DNA of 64,000 bases from Bacillota bacterium (GCA_023443625.1 JAEZTQ010000100.1:1-64000); one strand, 5' to 3'; shown: positions 1-8,379, counted from the first letter of the stretch. Notes: generated by a model from the letters alone, not told the origin. A program made the numbers and translations.

Positions 1-152
1 GAAAAGTCCGCATTACCATTTACGAGAAAGGTTTAAAAAGAATGACTGCATAACGTAAAGCTGTAGAAAGAAGAATGTCGGAAAGCCGTATGAGGGAAAA
101 CCTCACGTACGGTTTGATGAGGGGCGGGTGAGATATCACCCGCCTACTCTAT
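1..152 (+). mobile_element. Group II intron, 3' end (domains V and VI)
   Basis: Positions 82-115 form a group II domain V hairpin: an AAAGCCGTATGAGG arm, GAAA tetraloop, and CCTCACGTACGGTTT arm with the AGC/CGT catalytic-triad region. It is followed at about 121-145 by a domain VI stem (GGGCGGGTGA / TCACCCGCC) with a bulged-A candidate, and the intron ends near the CTACTCTAT at 144-152. A short open frame ending with TAA at 51-53 may be the last residues of the intron-encoded reverse transcriptase/maturase, but this is too little to prove. The rest of the intron lies before the window. The adjoining sequence reads on in frame as a protein, so the intron probably sits inside a gene. Confidence 0.85.
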
Positions 153-153
153 C

Positions 154-423
154 AATGCAGAAATTTGGGATGGCAACGGTAATATAGGGAAGTTATGGAG
201 CAACTTTTTAATGAGAGTAGAGGAGATTAATCAAGTTCAAAAACCTATGACGATGTATGGTATCTGTGAGCATGAATATTATGATAACGGACGTATTAAA
301 TATATGGCTGCTATTAGTGTGAATAAGGCTGAAAATATACCAAAGGACATGGTAAAAAGAAGTATAAAATCACAAACTTTTTTTCGAGCAAGTGTTCCGG
401 CTTCCATCAGTGTACCGGATTAA
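154..423 (+). pseudogene. 3' exon fragment of an effector-binding (GyrI/Cass2-like) domain gene
   Basis: The frame is open directly from the intron 3' end. It reads IWDGNGNIGKLWSNF and then YGICEHEYY and KYMAAISVNKAENIPKDMV, which resembles GyrI-like/integron-cassette effector-binding domains of AraC-type regulators (conserved LW near the start, then YG, a Y-hydrophobic strand and IP.G/DM). The frame ends at 423 soon after QTFFRASVPAS, without the usual C-terminal strand. A start at ATG 211 would give 70 residues, but the similarity begins before it. The 5' part lies beyond the intron, outside the window. The family call is moderate and is made from pattern alone. Confidence 0.5.
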
Positions 424-580
424 AGAAATCGGGGGAGAAATCATTTATGGACCATTTGACATCCCGATTGGAAAATGTGCCGTGGTAAGAGATAAGTGGT
501 CGAATGAATATGTTTTACTTGATATGACAAAAGGCAGATATGTAACAGATAAAGATGGAAATATAATAGGTATAAAGTGA
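392..580 (+). pseudogene. C-terminal fragment of a VOC (glyoxalase/bleomycin-resistance) protein
   Basis: A second frame overlaps the end of the effector-binding fragment. It reads VYRIKEIGGEIIYGPFDIP and then GKCAVVRDKWSNEYVLLDMT, the classic last half of a VOC-fold protein, where the D-x-W-x-N block and the following LLD strand form the second metal-site half. A stop lies upstream in this frame at 365-367. The N-terminal half is absent, so this is a remnant. Two unrelated family fragments meeting within about 30 bases suggest a deletion that fused two former genes. Confidence 0.6.
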
Positions 581-623
581 GCATAGGACTGGAAACAGTC
601 ATGAATATGGTTGGAGAACTGTA

Positions 624-652
624 TTGTGAATTTTGCAGTGATAGATTATAAT
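624..652 (+). promoter_or_regulatory. Sigma-A promoter for the histidine kinase operon
   Basis: TTGTGA at 624-629, a 17-nt spacer, then TATAAT at 647-652, lying 38 nt before the kinase start codon. Confidence 0.6.
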
Positions 653-690
653 AGTATTAATATATACATAATTTAACAGGGAGGGTTGGC

Positions 691-2430
691 ATGGACTACC
701 AATATATGGTATACATATGGATGCTTTTCTTCTCCGCTGTAATTACTGCATTCTTGGGAGGTATAGTATTCTTTTGGCGGAGAGAAACAAGGGAAGCAAT
801 CTTTTTTACCCTGAGTATGCTGGTACTGACCCTGTGGTCCTTAACCAATGCTTTTGAGATAATGGCTATTAGACTACCGGCTAAGCTATTTTGGGCAAAT
901 GTACAGTATATAGCATATTGCTATTCTCCTGTGACACTGGTTGGACTGTGTATGGAGTTTACAGGATATAATAAGTTGATACGCAATAGGAAATTTGCCT
1001 GGTTTGCGGTACTTCCTACGATCATAATTATTCTGGTATGGACCAATCCATATCACGGGCTTATAAGGTATGACGTAGGGATGGAATATAATGAATTGTT
1101 CCCAGTCATTACTAAGAAATATGGGGCCGCCTTTTATATTCATGCGGTATATTCCCATTTGCTTAACATTACTGCGGTAATAATTCTCATAAAATCAGTG
1201 TTTGAGAAAAGCTTGGCATATCGAAGGAAGGCGATTATATTAATGATGGGGGCGAGTCTCATCATAGTTCCCAATGTAATGTACGTACTTGGGTTTCGTC
1301 CTATGTCTATGGATATTACACCGATATTCTTTGGACCAGCAGGCATCATAGTTGTATGGGCAATCTTTCGTTATAAGCTATTTGAATTAATCCCCTTGGC
1401 AAGAGCTAAAGCAATAGAGACAATGGACATAGGAATTATGGTTTTGGACCTGGAGGACAAGGTACAGGATATCAATCCTGCATTAGTTAAACTGGTAAAG
1501 CCTCCTTTGGGAAAATACCTGGATTATAGAGTGGAAGAGGTATGTAACACAATCCCAGAGTTTCTTTATGCACTAAAAGAGGCCAAAGATTCTAACATAG
1601 AATTTACAATACATAACAATGGTGAGAGTAGTATCTATGAAGTGCTATTAACTCCATTAATTAATAAAAAGGGAAAAATCATTGCCAGAATGGTAATGGT
1701 CTATGAGGTAACGGAAAAAAAAAGAGCGCATCAGGAATTTATGAAACAACAGTGGACGCTGGCGGGAATTAAAGAAAAGGAGCGTTTGGCAAGAGATCTT
1801 CATGATAATCTTGGACAGCTTCTGGGGTTTATTAACATGCAGACCCAGGGGATTAATCAGGAATTAGAGAATAATGGCATTGACATTGTTTCGGATAAAT
1901 TGGATAAGCTGACCCAGGTAACACAGATGGCCCATGCTGAGCTTCGGGGATACATCAGTGATATAAGAAGGACTGTTGAGTCTGCGAAGGATTTTATTCA
2001 TACCTTTATCGAGCATATCCGCTTATTTGAAGAGCAGACAGGAATAAAGGTGGACTTAGATTATCCCCAGGATTTAGCAGGGGAAGATTTAAACCCCTCT
2101 ATTTGGATGAATATTCTAAATATTATGAAGGAAGCCTTAAGCAATATTCGAAAGCATGCTAAGGCACAAGGAGTAAAAATAACCTTGCACCAGGACGACA
2201 AGCAATTATATGTATTGGTTAAAGATGATGGTAGGGGGATTTCACATTCCTTTGAAAATAAACAAGCTCAAAAAGGATTTGGCCTTGATATTATGCGGGA
2301 GCGGGCTGAATTGATAGGGGGAGAGATTAGGATAAAATCAGAAATGGGTAAAGGAACGGAAATCTTTCTCCAGGTCCCGCTGACAGAAGGGAGAAGCCAT
2401 GATGCAAATGAGACTTATGCTGGTAGATGA
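691..2430 (+). CDS. 7TM sensor histidine kinase (NarL/DesK-type)
   Basis: This 579-residue membrane kinase probably phosphorylates the response regulator encoded directly downstream. Residues 1-225 hold about seven hydrophobic helices of the histidine-kinase N-terminal 7TM type (region FWANVQYIAYCYSP). A PAS-like domain follows (about 240-345, GIMVLDLEDKVQDINPA). Next come a HisKA_3 dimerisation helix with phospho-acceptor His371 in ARDLHDNLGQLLG and a HATPase domain (N box EALSNIRKHAKA, then DDGRG and GFGLDIMRERAE). The start is set by GGGAGG at about 679. The last 32 bases overlap the regulator gene, indicating coupled translation. The signal sensed is unknown; 7TM input modules often bind a ligand at the membrane. 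Confidence 0.9.
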   Translation: MDYQYMVYIWMLFFSAVITAFLGGIVFFWRRETREAIFFTLSMLVLTLWSLTNAFEIMAIRLPAKLFWANVQYIAYCYSPVTLVGLCMEFTGYNKLIRNRKFAWFAVLPTIIIILVWTNPYHGLIRYDVGMEYNELFPVITKKYGAAFYIHAVYSHLLNITAVIILIKSVFEKSLAYRRKAIILMMGASLIIVPNVMYVLGFRPMSMDITPIFFGPAGIIVVWAIFRYKLFELIPLARAKAIETMDIGIMVLDLEDKVQDINPALVKLVKPPLGKYLDYRVEEVCNTIPEFLYALKEAKDSNIEFTIHNNGESSIYEVLLTPLINKKGKIIARMVMVYEVTEKKRAHQEFMKQQWTLAGIKEKERLARDLHDNLGQLLGFINMQTQGINQELENNGIDIVSDKLDKLTQVTQMAHAELRGYISDIRRTVESAKDFIHTFIEHIRLFEEQTGIKVDLDYPQDLAGEDLNPSIWMNILNIMKEALSNIRKHAKAQGVKITLHQDDKQLYVLVKDDGRGISHSFENKQAQKGFGLDIMRERAELIGGEIRIKSEMGKGTEIFLQVPLTEGRSHDANETYAGR

Positions 2431-3070
2431 CCATGTTCTATTTATGGATAGTCTGCAATACCTGCTTGAAACCTATGGCATCACTGTAATAGGGCAAGCA
2501 AGAAATGGAAGAGAAGCTGTCTATAAGGTACGGATTTTAAACCCTGACATTGTTATTATGGACATAAGAATGCCTGAATGTAACGGACTGGAAGCATTAA
2601 AAATAATAAAGGCAGAGAAGCCTGATATAAAGATTGTCATGCTAACCACCTCGGATGAGGAAGAGGATCTGTTTGATGCGATCAAGTACGGAGCAGCCGG
2701 CTATTTACTTAAAAACACCGATGCAAAGGAATTGATCCGTGTCTTAGAACAGATTACCAGTGGTGAGGTAGCTGTTTCCCCTGGCATGGCCTCAAGGCTT
2801 CTGCAAGAGTTTAGACAATCTTATTCTCATAAAGGATATTCACTGGACAGGAAACTTACCCCTGAGGAATATAGTGACTTAACAGATAGGCAGTATGAGA
2901 TACTAAAGCTGGTGGCTGAGGGCAAAACCTATAAGGAAGTTGGAGCTATTATAGGGCTTACAGAGCGAACGGTCAAATACCATATGGGCAATATCATTGA
3001 GCACCTTCAAATGGAAAACAGGGCCCAAGTAATTGCATATGCAAGTAGACATAAATTTTTTGAGGATTGA
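2399..3070 (+). CDS. LuxR/NarL-family response regulator
   Basis: A 223-residue DNA-binding regulator. The N-terminal receiver has LVDDHVLFMDSL and phospho-acceptor Asp55 in IVIMDIRMPECNG, then the conserved Lys in GYLLKNTDAKEL. The C-terminal helix-turn-helix reads LTDRQYEILKLVAEG, with recognition helix TERTVKYHMGNI. It overlaps the kinase gene by 32 bases; the start ATG at 2399 (or 2402) follows GGGAGA. It is probably phosphorylated by the 7TM kinase. Its targets are unknown; the MACPF gene 280 bases downstream has its own promoter and is an obvious candidate, which is inference only. Confidence 0.92.
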   Translation: MMQMRLMLVDDHVLFMDSLQYLLETYGITVIGQARNGREAVYKVRILNPDIVIMDIRMPECNGLEALKIIKAEKPDIKIVMLTTSDEEEDLFDAIKYGAAGYLLKNTDAKELIRVLEQITSGEVAVSPGMASRLLQEFRQSYSHKGYSLDRKLTPEEYSDLTDRQYEILKLVAEGKTYKEVGAIIGLTERTVKYHMGNIIEHLQMENRAQVIAYASRHKFFED

Positions 3071-3103
3071 AATATATTGGGTATTAAGTAGAATATGGAG
3101 ATG

Positions 3104-3139
3104 TAAAGTGCAGCTTAATTAATTAGGACTGCACTTTTT
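3104..3139 (+). terminator. Rho-independent terminator of the kinase/regulator operon
   Basis: Stem AAAGTGCAG / CTGCACTTTTT around a 15-nt AT-rich loop, ending in a T run. Confidence 0.75.
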
Positions 3140-3163
3140 GGCTTCAGACTGTACTTTAGTACA

Positions 3164-3192
3164 TTGTCAGATATAAATGAATTTTCTATAAT
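3164..3192 (+). promoter_or_regulatory. Sigma-A promoter of the MACPF gene
   Basis: TTGTCA at 3164-3169, a 17-nt spacer, TATAAT at 3187-3192. It predicts a 5' leader of about 150 nt before the start codon at 3352, long enough for post-transcriptional control, although no clear hairpin/terminator pair is visible in it. Confidence 0.65.
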
Positions 3193-3351
3193 TATGCTAG
3201 AGTATAAGTTTGTGTGTCAATATTTGGGAGGGAGTAGTCCTGCAGGTCATGATGTGAGGAAGTGAAGTGTTTATAGTCATGTGCTTTATATATATAACTT
3301 GTGGGAAGTACGCCATTACAATTGTGTAAGTTATTTTAAGGGAGGATTCCA

Positions 3352-5391
3352 ATGGCAAAAAAACAAAAAAAAATCAAGGTTCGCTTAATGGCAATGATAC
3401 TATGCGTAGCTTTTTCCTTATCTGGGCTACAAACCACAGTTGGGGCAGAAGCTGAGGAGGCTTTAATCGAGGATGGATCCTATACGGGTAAAAACTATCT
3501 CTATTATGGGTACAATACACTGGAAGGTAGTTATGTTAACACAACAAATACAGGTTCAAAGCCAATACTTAGCAAAGTTGAGACTCTTCAAGGAGCTGCT
3601 GATCCTGCTAGCTATGGCTCAACCAGTTATATCTATGACAGCTCAATCTATAGCTTTTATGAAAAATTTTCTGCAACAGTTAATGTAAACTATAAAGGTG
3701 TGGCATTTAGCGGCAAGGCCAAAGCAGAGTTTAGTACAACTATGAATTCTACGGAAAATCGTTTGTACATTCGCCATACGGCCTATTTTTACACTAAGGA
3801 CTATTCTAATGAAACCGCTATCATCGATTTGAATCAAAATCTTGCAGAGGGATTTGAGAAGGATGTAAGAGCCTTATATGCTACAAAACCTTACGAGATT
3901 TTCGATACATATGGTACCCATTTAATCACCCAGTATTATACCGGTGGTAGGTTGGACTTGAACTTTTCTTACAAGAACAAGGAAAAGAAAACAGAACAAG
4001 AGATAAGAGAATCGGTGGAAGCAAGCTATGGAAAGGTATCGGGAAGTGTACATGCCAGTCAGAGCAAAAAATCTGAATTAATAGAGAATAACGCCACACT
4101 TATAAGCTTTTCAACAGGAGGAACGACAGAAGCTCAAATCACCGGTCGATCCATAGCAGCAGTTGCACAGGAGTTTAAGAACTGGCAGAGTAGCATTGAC
4201 AAAAAACCTGACATATGTGGGGTTAAGCAAGGAAGCCTGTACCCCATATGGGATTTGTTCAGTGACGAGCCTGAAATCAGAAATGCACTGAAAAAGGCAT
4301 ATGAAGATGAGCAGGAGCGTAAGGCTCTGGGTCTTAAGAACATGGACAGAGGTCCAATTACCGATATTACAGCCTTTTATGCAGATTCCTACGAGGCTGC
4401 ACAGGCAAAGGTTCCCGATGGCTATTATATTGTACAAGCAGAAAATCCCTCAGATATAGACAGACCGAATCTCGATGCAAATCATTACGGCCGTGGAAAA
4501 TACATCTTCCTTGCATGCACCTATAAACCTGTTGTAAATCAACAGAAGAAAAGACTTAATCCAATTGTGGATTTTAAAGTTGCAAAGGGTAAAAGCACAG
4601 AATTTGATAATTATCATAAAGTACCCTTGGATTTAAATATGGGTCAAGGCGGACCATATCTTTATCTATTCTATCGCAGAGCTACGGATGCTGAGTATAT
4701 GAATAAGGATACACTTTATATATCCGCAATCAAGGGTTATTATGGTAAGAACTATGTTCCGCCAGCGAACTGGTTTGTTAATGGGGATAGTGTTGAGTTA
4801 AATAAAGGGATTAAAAACAGGGATGGTAAAGACAACTATACTAATCTCATGTTCCAGAACGATTATCGCCTCATGGAAGCTGACGAGATCTTAAAGGATA
4901 GTTATGAGGAAGAGACCATAGTTGCTGTCTCCGATTACATGGAAGATATTCCATTTGATGAAAGCAAACCTCTCATTGAAAGTGATGAAGATGTATTCGA
5001 GTATGAAGAAGGCTTCGAAGATGAGCTTCCTGATGATAGCGAGACTCCGGATGAAAGTGATGAAGGAAAAGCGGATGAAGATGCCTCTGAAGATAAACTC
5101 CCGGATGATGATAGCGAAACTTCGGATGAAAGTGATGAAGGAAAAACCGATAATGAAGCTGCTTCTGAAGATGAGTTTTCCGATGATAGCCTATTGGAGG
5201 GTGGACTTTACAACAGTGAAGCTGCCTCTGAAGATGAGTTTCCTGATGAGGGCCAATCCGACGACGGACTTCTCCTTGCTGTGCCCAAAACAGGAGATAA
5301 TAGTAGCCCTACAGTGATTATCTTACCGATAATGGGAATTGTACTTGCAGCTCTACTGATTGCTGATCAAAAGAAAAGAAGAATGAAATAA
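3352..5391 (+). CDS. Sortase-anchored MACPF (perforin-like) surface protein
   Basis: 679 residues. A signal peptide (1-32, cut after VGA) is followed by a MACPF pore-forming domain (about 40-330). This carries the family signature at 184-191, FDTYGTHL, followed by a Gly-rich turn (YYTGG), and a later STGGTT block. Residues about 336-465 (ITDITAFYAD, then DLNMGQGGPYLYLFYRR) look like a MABP-type beta-prism, a membrane-binding fold often attached to MACPF domains. Then come a Glu/Asp-rich linker with repeats (about 515-640), a sortase motif VPKTG (644-648), a hydrophobic helix and a KKRR tail. It is therefore probably attached to the cell wall. MACPF proteins make membrane pores; the target here is unknown. 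The start follows GGGAGG. It is monocistronic, with a terminator at 5431. Confidence 0.85.
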   Translation: MAKKQKKIKVRLMAMILCVAFSLSGLQTTVGAEAEEALIEDGSYTGKNYLYYGYNTLEGSYVNTTNTGSKPILSKVETLQGAADPASYGSTSYIYDSSIYSFYEKFSATVNVNYKGVAFSGKAKAEFSTTMNSTENRLYIRHTAYFYTKDYSNETAIIDLNQNLAEGFEKDVRALYATKPYEIFDTYGTHLITQYYTGGRLDLNFSYKNKEKKTEQEIRESVEASYGKVSGSVHASQSKKSELIENNATLISFSTGGTTEAQITGRSIAAVAQEFKNWQSSIDKKPDICGVKQGSLYPIWDLFSDEPEIRNALKKAYEDEQERKALGLKNMDRGPITDITAFYADSYEAAQAKVPDGYYIVQAENPSDIDRPNLDANHYGRGKYIFLACTYKPVVNQQKKRLNPIVDFKVAKGKSTEFDNYHKVPLDLNMGQGGPYLYLFYRRATDAEYMNKDTLYISAIKGYYGKNYVPPANWFVNGDSVELNKGIKNRDGKDNYTNLMFQNDYRLMEADEILKDSYEEETIVAVSDYMEDIPFDESKPLIESDEDVFEYEEGFEDELPDDSETPDESDEGKADEDASEDKLPDDDSETSDESDEGKTDNEAASEDEFSDDSLLEGGLYNSEAASEDEFPDEGQSDDGLLLAVPKTGDNSSPTVIILPIMGIVLAALLIADQKKRRMK

Positions 5392-5430
5392 ATTGCTACA
5401 TATTATTTTAGTTATGACTATAATAGAGAG

Positions 5431-5467
5431 GCAGTCGGACTTCGCCAGAAGATCCGGCTGCTTTTTA
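5431..5467 (+). terminator. Terminator of the MACPF gene
   Basis: GCAGTCGGA / TCCGGCTGC stem (one G-T pair) followed by CTTTTTATTT. Confidence 0.8.
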
Positions 5468-5493
5468 TTTATGCGAAGGTAAAGTGAAGTATT

Positions 5494-5566
5494 AACAAAG
5501 CTATGCTTTGTTCACGTACGCACCTGGGATAACCGGAGAAACTAGCGTAGCGTGTTTCTTCTGGTT
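5494..5566. repeat. Pair of intergenic hairpins
   Basis: Within the 340-base gap before the blaI-like gene are two inverted repeats. AACAAAG CTATG CTTTGTT lies at 5494-5512. AACCGGAGAAAC / GTTTCTTCTGGTT lies at 5531-5566, with an 11-nt loop and one bulge. The stretch is more GC-rich than its surroundings and has no T run, so it is not a terminator. It may be a REP-like intergenic repeat; no second copy was recognised in this window. Confidence 0.4.
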
Positions 5567-5657
5567 CCAACACCCGATGGGAGTAACCTTGATGCCTTTA
5601 TGATTTTGGAGTTTGGGAAAGGGTTATTAAGTTCTGGAATTTTGTTACATATTTTTC

Positions 5658-5686
5658 TTGACATTGATTATACAATGGTGTAATAT
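5658..5686 (+). promoter_or_regulatory. Promoter and possible BlaI-type operator
   Basis: TTGACA at 5658-5663, a 17-nt spacer, TATAAT-like TAATAT at 5681-5686. The spacer contains TACA-ATGG-TGTA (5671-5682), a dyad with the TACA/TGTA half-sites used by BlaI/MecI repressors, though with four central bases instead of the two in classical bla/mec operators. Autorepression by the downstream regulator is inferred. Confidence 0.6.
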
Positions 5687-5731
5687 TAACACAAATATAA
5701 TGTTATGCATTAATGGAAAGGAGTGATAAAG

Positions 5732-6124
5732 TTGGGTAATTCGATCAAAAGATTAGGAGATGCGGAATTAGAAATTATGAAGGTTTTATGGCGTAGTGTT
5801 TTACCTGTTACCTCAAGTTACATATTGGAGGAGCTCAAAGGAAAGCGTAAATGGGGGTTATCAACCTTGATGACCTCTCTCGCAAGGTTGTCGGAGAAAG
5901 GATTTGTTTACTGTGATAGAACTACTCGTACCAATTTATATTCTGTACTGGTGGCAGAAAACGAATATAAGGTGCAGGAAAGCAAATCATTTTTAGAAAA
6001 ATTTTATGGGAATTCACTGCAAAGCATGGTAACAAATCTTTATAGTAACAAGGTAATAGATCATACAGACATAGAAGAATTACAGGATTATCTGAAACAA
6101 TTGGAAAAGGAGTATAATGCATGA
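5732..6124 (+). CDS. BlaI/MecI-family transcriptional repressor
   Basis: A winged-helix repressor of about 130 residues: LGDAELEIMKVLW at the start, then LSTLMTSLARLSEKGFV, the recognition-helix/wing region of BlaI/MecI (Penicillinase_R). The C-terminal helices serve dimerisation and contain the cleavage region in classical members. TTG at 5732 is preferred because AAAGGAG ends at 5723, eight bases upstream; GTG at 5723 would overlap that ribosome site. The stop overlaps the downstream sensor-protease gene by ATGA, the usual blaI-blaR1 coupling. It likely represses its own promoter until the partner protease is activated. Confidence 0.88.
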   Translation: MGNSIKRLGDAELEIMKVLWRSVLPVTSSYILEELKGKRKWGLSTLMTSLARLSEKGFVYCDRTTRTNLYSVLVAENEYKVQESKSFLEKFYGNSLQSMVTNLYSNKVIDHTDIEELQDYLKQLEKEYNA

Positions 6125-8379
6125 TCAGTCAATTGTTTTTATCGATGCTGGAGGTTTCGCTTACAACAGGTATAGGGATTGTTATCATTAAAATACTGTC
6201 GCTTTTTATAAATAAGAATTATGCTGCTAAGTGGATAAAACTCATATGGCTGATGGTAGCTGTGAGGCTTCTGCTACCAATTAACTTTTCGCCTTTTGGT
6301 GCACCAGTCCAATTAAGCTTTCTGAGTTCAAGCAATGCAAACAATATTTCATATACAGCTTCGTCGGATATAAATGCAGACATGGTAGATGAAACTGCAA
6401 TAGAAGGTTTTAAAGATACAGAGGTTAATACTGGTATACAGGATAACAGGCTTATTGTACGTACAGGTGATAGTTTAAACAAAACAATCCCATGGATGAA
6501 TATTGCTGTTTTTATATGGGGTACCGGCTGTGTTTTATTTATAATGTATCACCTGATTGGATATCTCTATTATAGAAAGCAGATTTTACGCTGGAGCAGG
6601 GCTGATAAAGAGCAAAGAATACATAATATAATCGCTGAGGTTTCCCAACAATTATCCTTACAAAAGCAGCTAAAGGTTTATGTATGTGATAAAATAGCAA
6701 GCCCTTCCCTTATGGGGTTTATTCATCCTGTTCTGGTAATCCCCCCGGATTGTTATTCTGATAAAGAAATGTCCTTAATAATAAAGCATGAACTCACTCA
6801 TCACAGGTTAAAGGACATTTGGTATAAATTATTTTTGATTGTTGTAAACGCAGTTCACTGGTTTAATCCGGCAGTCTATCTGCTGCGCCATGAAGCATAT
6901 ATTGATTTGGAGGTCGCATGTGATGATGAGGTAATTAAAAGTATGTCTGTAGATGATCGAAAGAAGTATGGTGAAACAATTCTTTCCTGCATTAATCAGC
7001 AGAAAATACGAAAAGTTGCTTTGACGACAGGCTTTAATGATACTGCCAAAACGCTGAAAGATAGATTAAAGAATATTCTAAGTGCAGAGAAAAAACGTAA
7101 TGGGCTGATTATTATTTTCATTAGCTTGATTTTGGTAGTAGGCATTGGCGCTCTGATTTCATTTGGCGGAGAAAAGAAGAAACATAGGGACACAGACGGA
7201 CATATCTGGTATGGCGCAGTCAGTCTTATTCCTGAGAATACAAAGCTGCCGGATAATCTCATTGAAAATAGTGATCAGTTGAATGAATTTTTAGAAAGTG
7301 ACAGAACAATTGCCTTAGTGGCAAATATACCGGAAGAGGATATCTATGTATATGGCCTGAAAGAGCTTGGTAGGGAAGAGGGGACTTATACACTTCATGG
7401 AATATGTGTGAAGCAGGGAAGTGAAGTTCAGGTATTGGATATTAACTGGGGTGTTTATGATGAATTACCAAAGCTTAGGTATCAGGACTATGATGGTGAT
7501 GGAATAAAAGAATTGGCAATGATATCAAGAAGTGAAAGTGGAATGGATATCTCCCTTAATGATTTGTATATCCTGGAGAAAAGAAAGGAGGGAGGATGGA
7601 CGCCTCATTCATTTGCCTCCTCCGACTGGCAAAACATAATAAATAAGAGAATGGAGTACCAGGAGAAGGACGGGATATTAACAATTTCTATTGACGGTAA
7701 GGATACAGGATATAGAATAAATATCGCATCCCTTGAAGAAGAATGGGGAGAAGAATTAACTTCGGTTTTCTTTGGAAGCTATGGGGAATTTTATTTTAGT
7801 AATGAGAGGATCTTTCTAAAGGTACTTCCTGCAGCTAAAGTGGGTAATTGGGTGACCCCTCAGATAATTACCGATAACTATATTCCGATGGAGGTATTAT
7901 ATAAGGGCAATTTTGATTTGATCAACGGCTTTGATTCCCAGCCGATTAGGCAAGAAGCTTCTGATAATAATGCTGACAGCGAAGGGGATACCAAGATAGA
8001 GGAAATGAAAATAGAGGATGTAGCGGAGGATAGTATACAGGAATACCTGGACAGTCCGGAAGGGAAGCTTCTTAAGGAGAGATCTGACAGCTTTGTTAAG
8101 GCTTACTTTTCTAATGATAAGGAGGCAGCCCTTGCATATCTTGCTGAGGATGCAGATTATGATAGCTGCGTATATAGGGATGATGATGGTAAAGAAGTCA
8201 ATGTTTATAACAAACTAATTCATATTTTGGCAAAATGGTATACTGCCTCAGATGATAAAAAAGCAAATGTTCAATATGAATATGAATTAGAAGATGAAGA
8301 TTCCTTTACTTATCTTAATCTGGATCTTGTAAGGGAAGAGGATAACTGGGTTATTTTTAGTATATATCTAGAAAAATAA
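6121..8379 (+). CDS. BlaR1-like M56 membrane metalloprotease with non-PBP sensor domain
   Basis: 752 residues. The N-terminal half is a BlaR1/MecR1-type membrane protease with hydrophobic helices near 3-25, 38-55, 122-145 and 323-345. The zinc site is HELTH at 223-227, with the third ligand probably Glu264 in EVACDDE. It should cleave the BlaI-like repressor, whose gene overlaps by 4 bp. Classical BlaR1 ends in a penicillin-binding SxxK/KTG sensor; neither motif is visible here. Instead, residues 350-752 form an extracellular region with a calcium-type DYDGDGIKEL segment (about 457) and an NTF2/DUF4829-like tail (SFVKAYFSNDKEAALAYLAEDADYD, split here as SFVKAYFSND and AALAYLAEDAD). The inducer is therefore probably not a beta-lactam. 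Confidence 0.82.
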   Translation: MISQLFLSMLEVSLTTGIGIVIIKILSLFINKNYAAKWIKLIWLMVAVRLLLPINFSPFGAPVQLSFLSSSNANNISYTASSDINADMVDETAIEGFKDTEVNTGIQDNRLIVRTGDSLNKTIPWMNIAVFIWGTGCVLFIMYHLIGYLYYRKQILRWSRADKEQRIHNIIAEVSQQLSLQKQLKVYVCDKIASPSLMGFIHPVLVIPPDCYSDKEMSLIIKHELTHHRLKDIWYKLFLIVVNAVHWFNPAVYLLRHEAYIDLEVACDDEVIKSMSVDDRKKYGETILSCINQQKIRKVALTTGFNDTAKTLKDRLKNILSAEKKRNGLIIIFISLILVVGIGALISFGGEKKKHRDTDGHIWYGAVSLIPENTKLPDNLIENSDQLNEFLESDRTIALVANIPEEDIYVYGLKELGREEGTYTLHGICVKQGSEVQVLDINWGVYDELPKLRYQDYDGDGIKELAMISRSESGMDISLNDLYILEKRKEGGWTPHSFASSDWQNIINKRMEYQEKDGILTISIDGKDTGYRINIASLEEEWGEELTSVFFGSYGEFYFSNERIFLKVLPAAKVGNWVTPQIITDNYIPMEVLYKGNFDLINGFDSQPIRQEASDNNADSEGDTKIEEMKIEDVAEDSIQEYLDSPEGKLLKERSDSFVKAYFSNDKEAALAYLAEDADYDSCVYRDDDGKEVNVYNKLIHILAKWYTASDDKKANVQYEYELEDEDSFTYLNLDLVREEDNWVIFSIYLEK

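Noticed and set aside
3140..3351. Riboswitch in the MACPF leader
   Set aside because: A long leader exists, but I see no terminator/antiterminator pair or known aptamer core.
4922..5317. 131-residue Met/Lys-rich frame inside the MACPF gene
   Set aside because: Shifted-frame reading of the acidic repeat region; no independent start signals.
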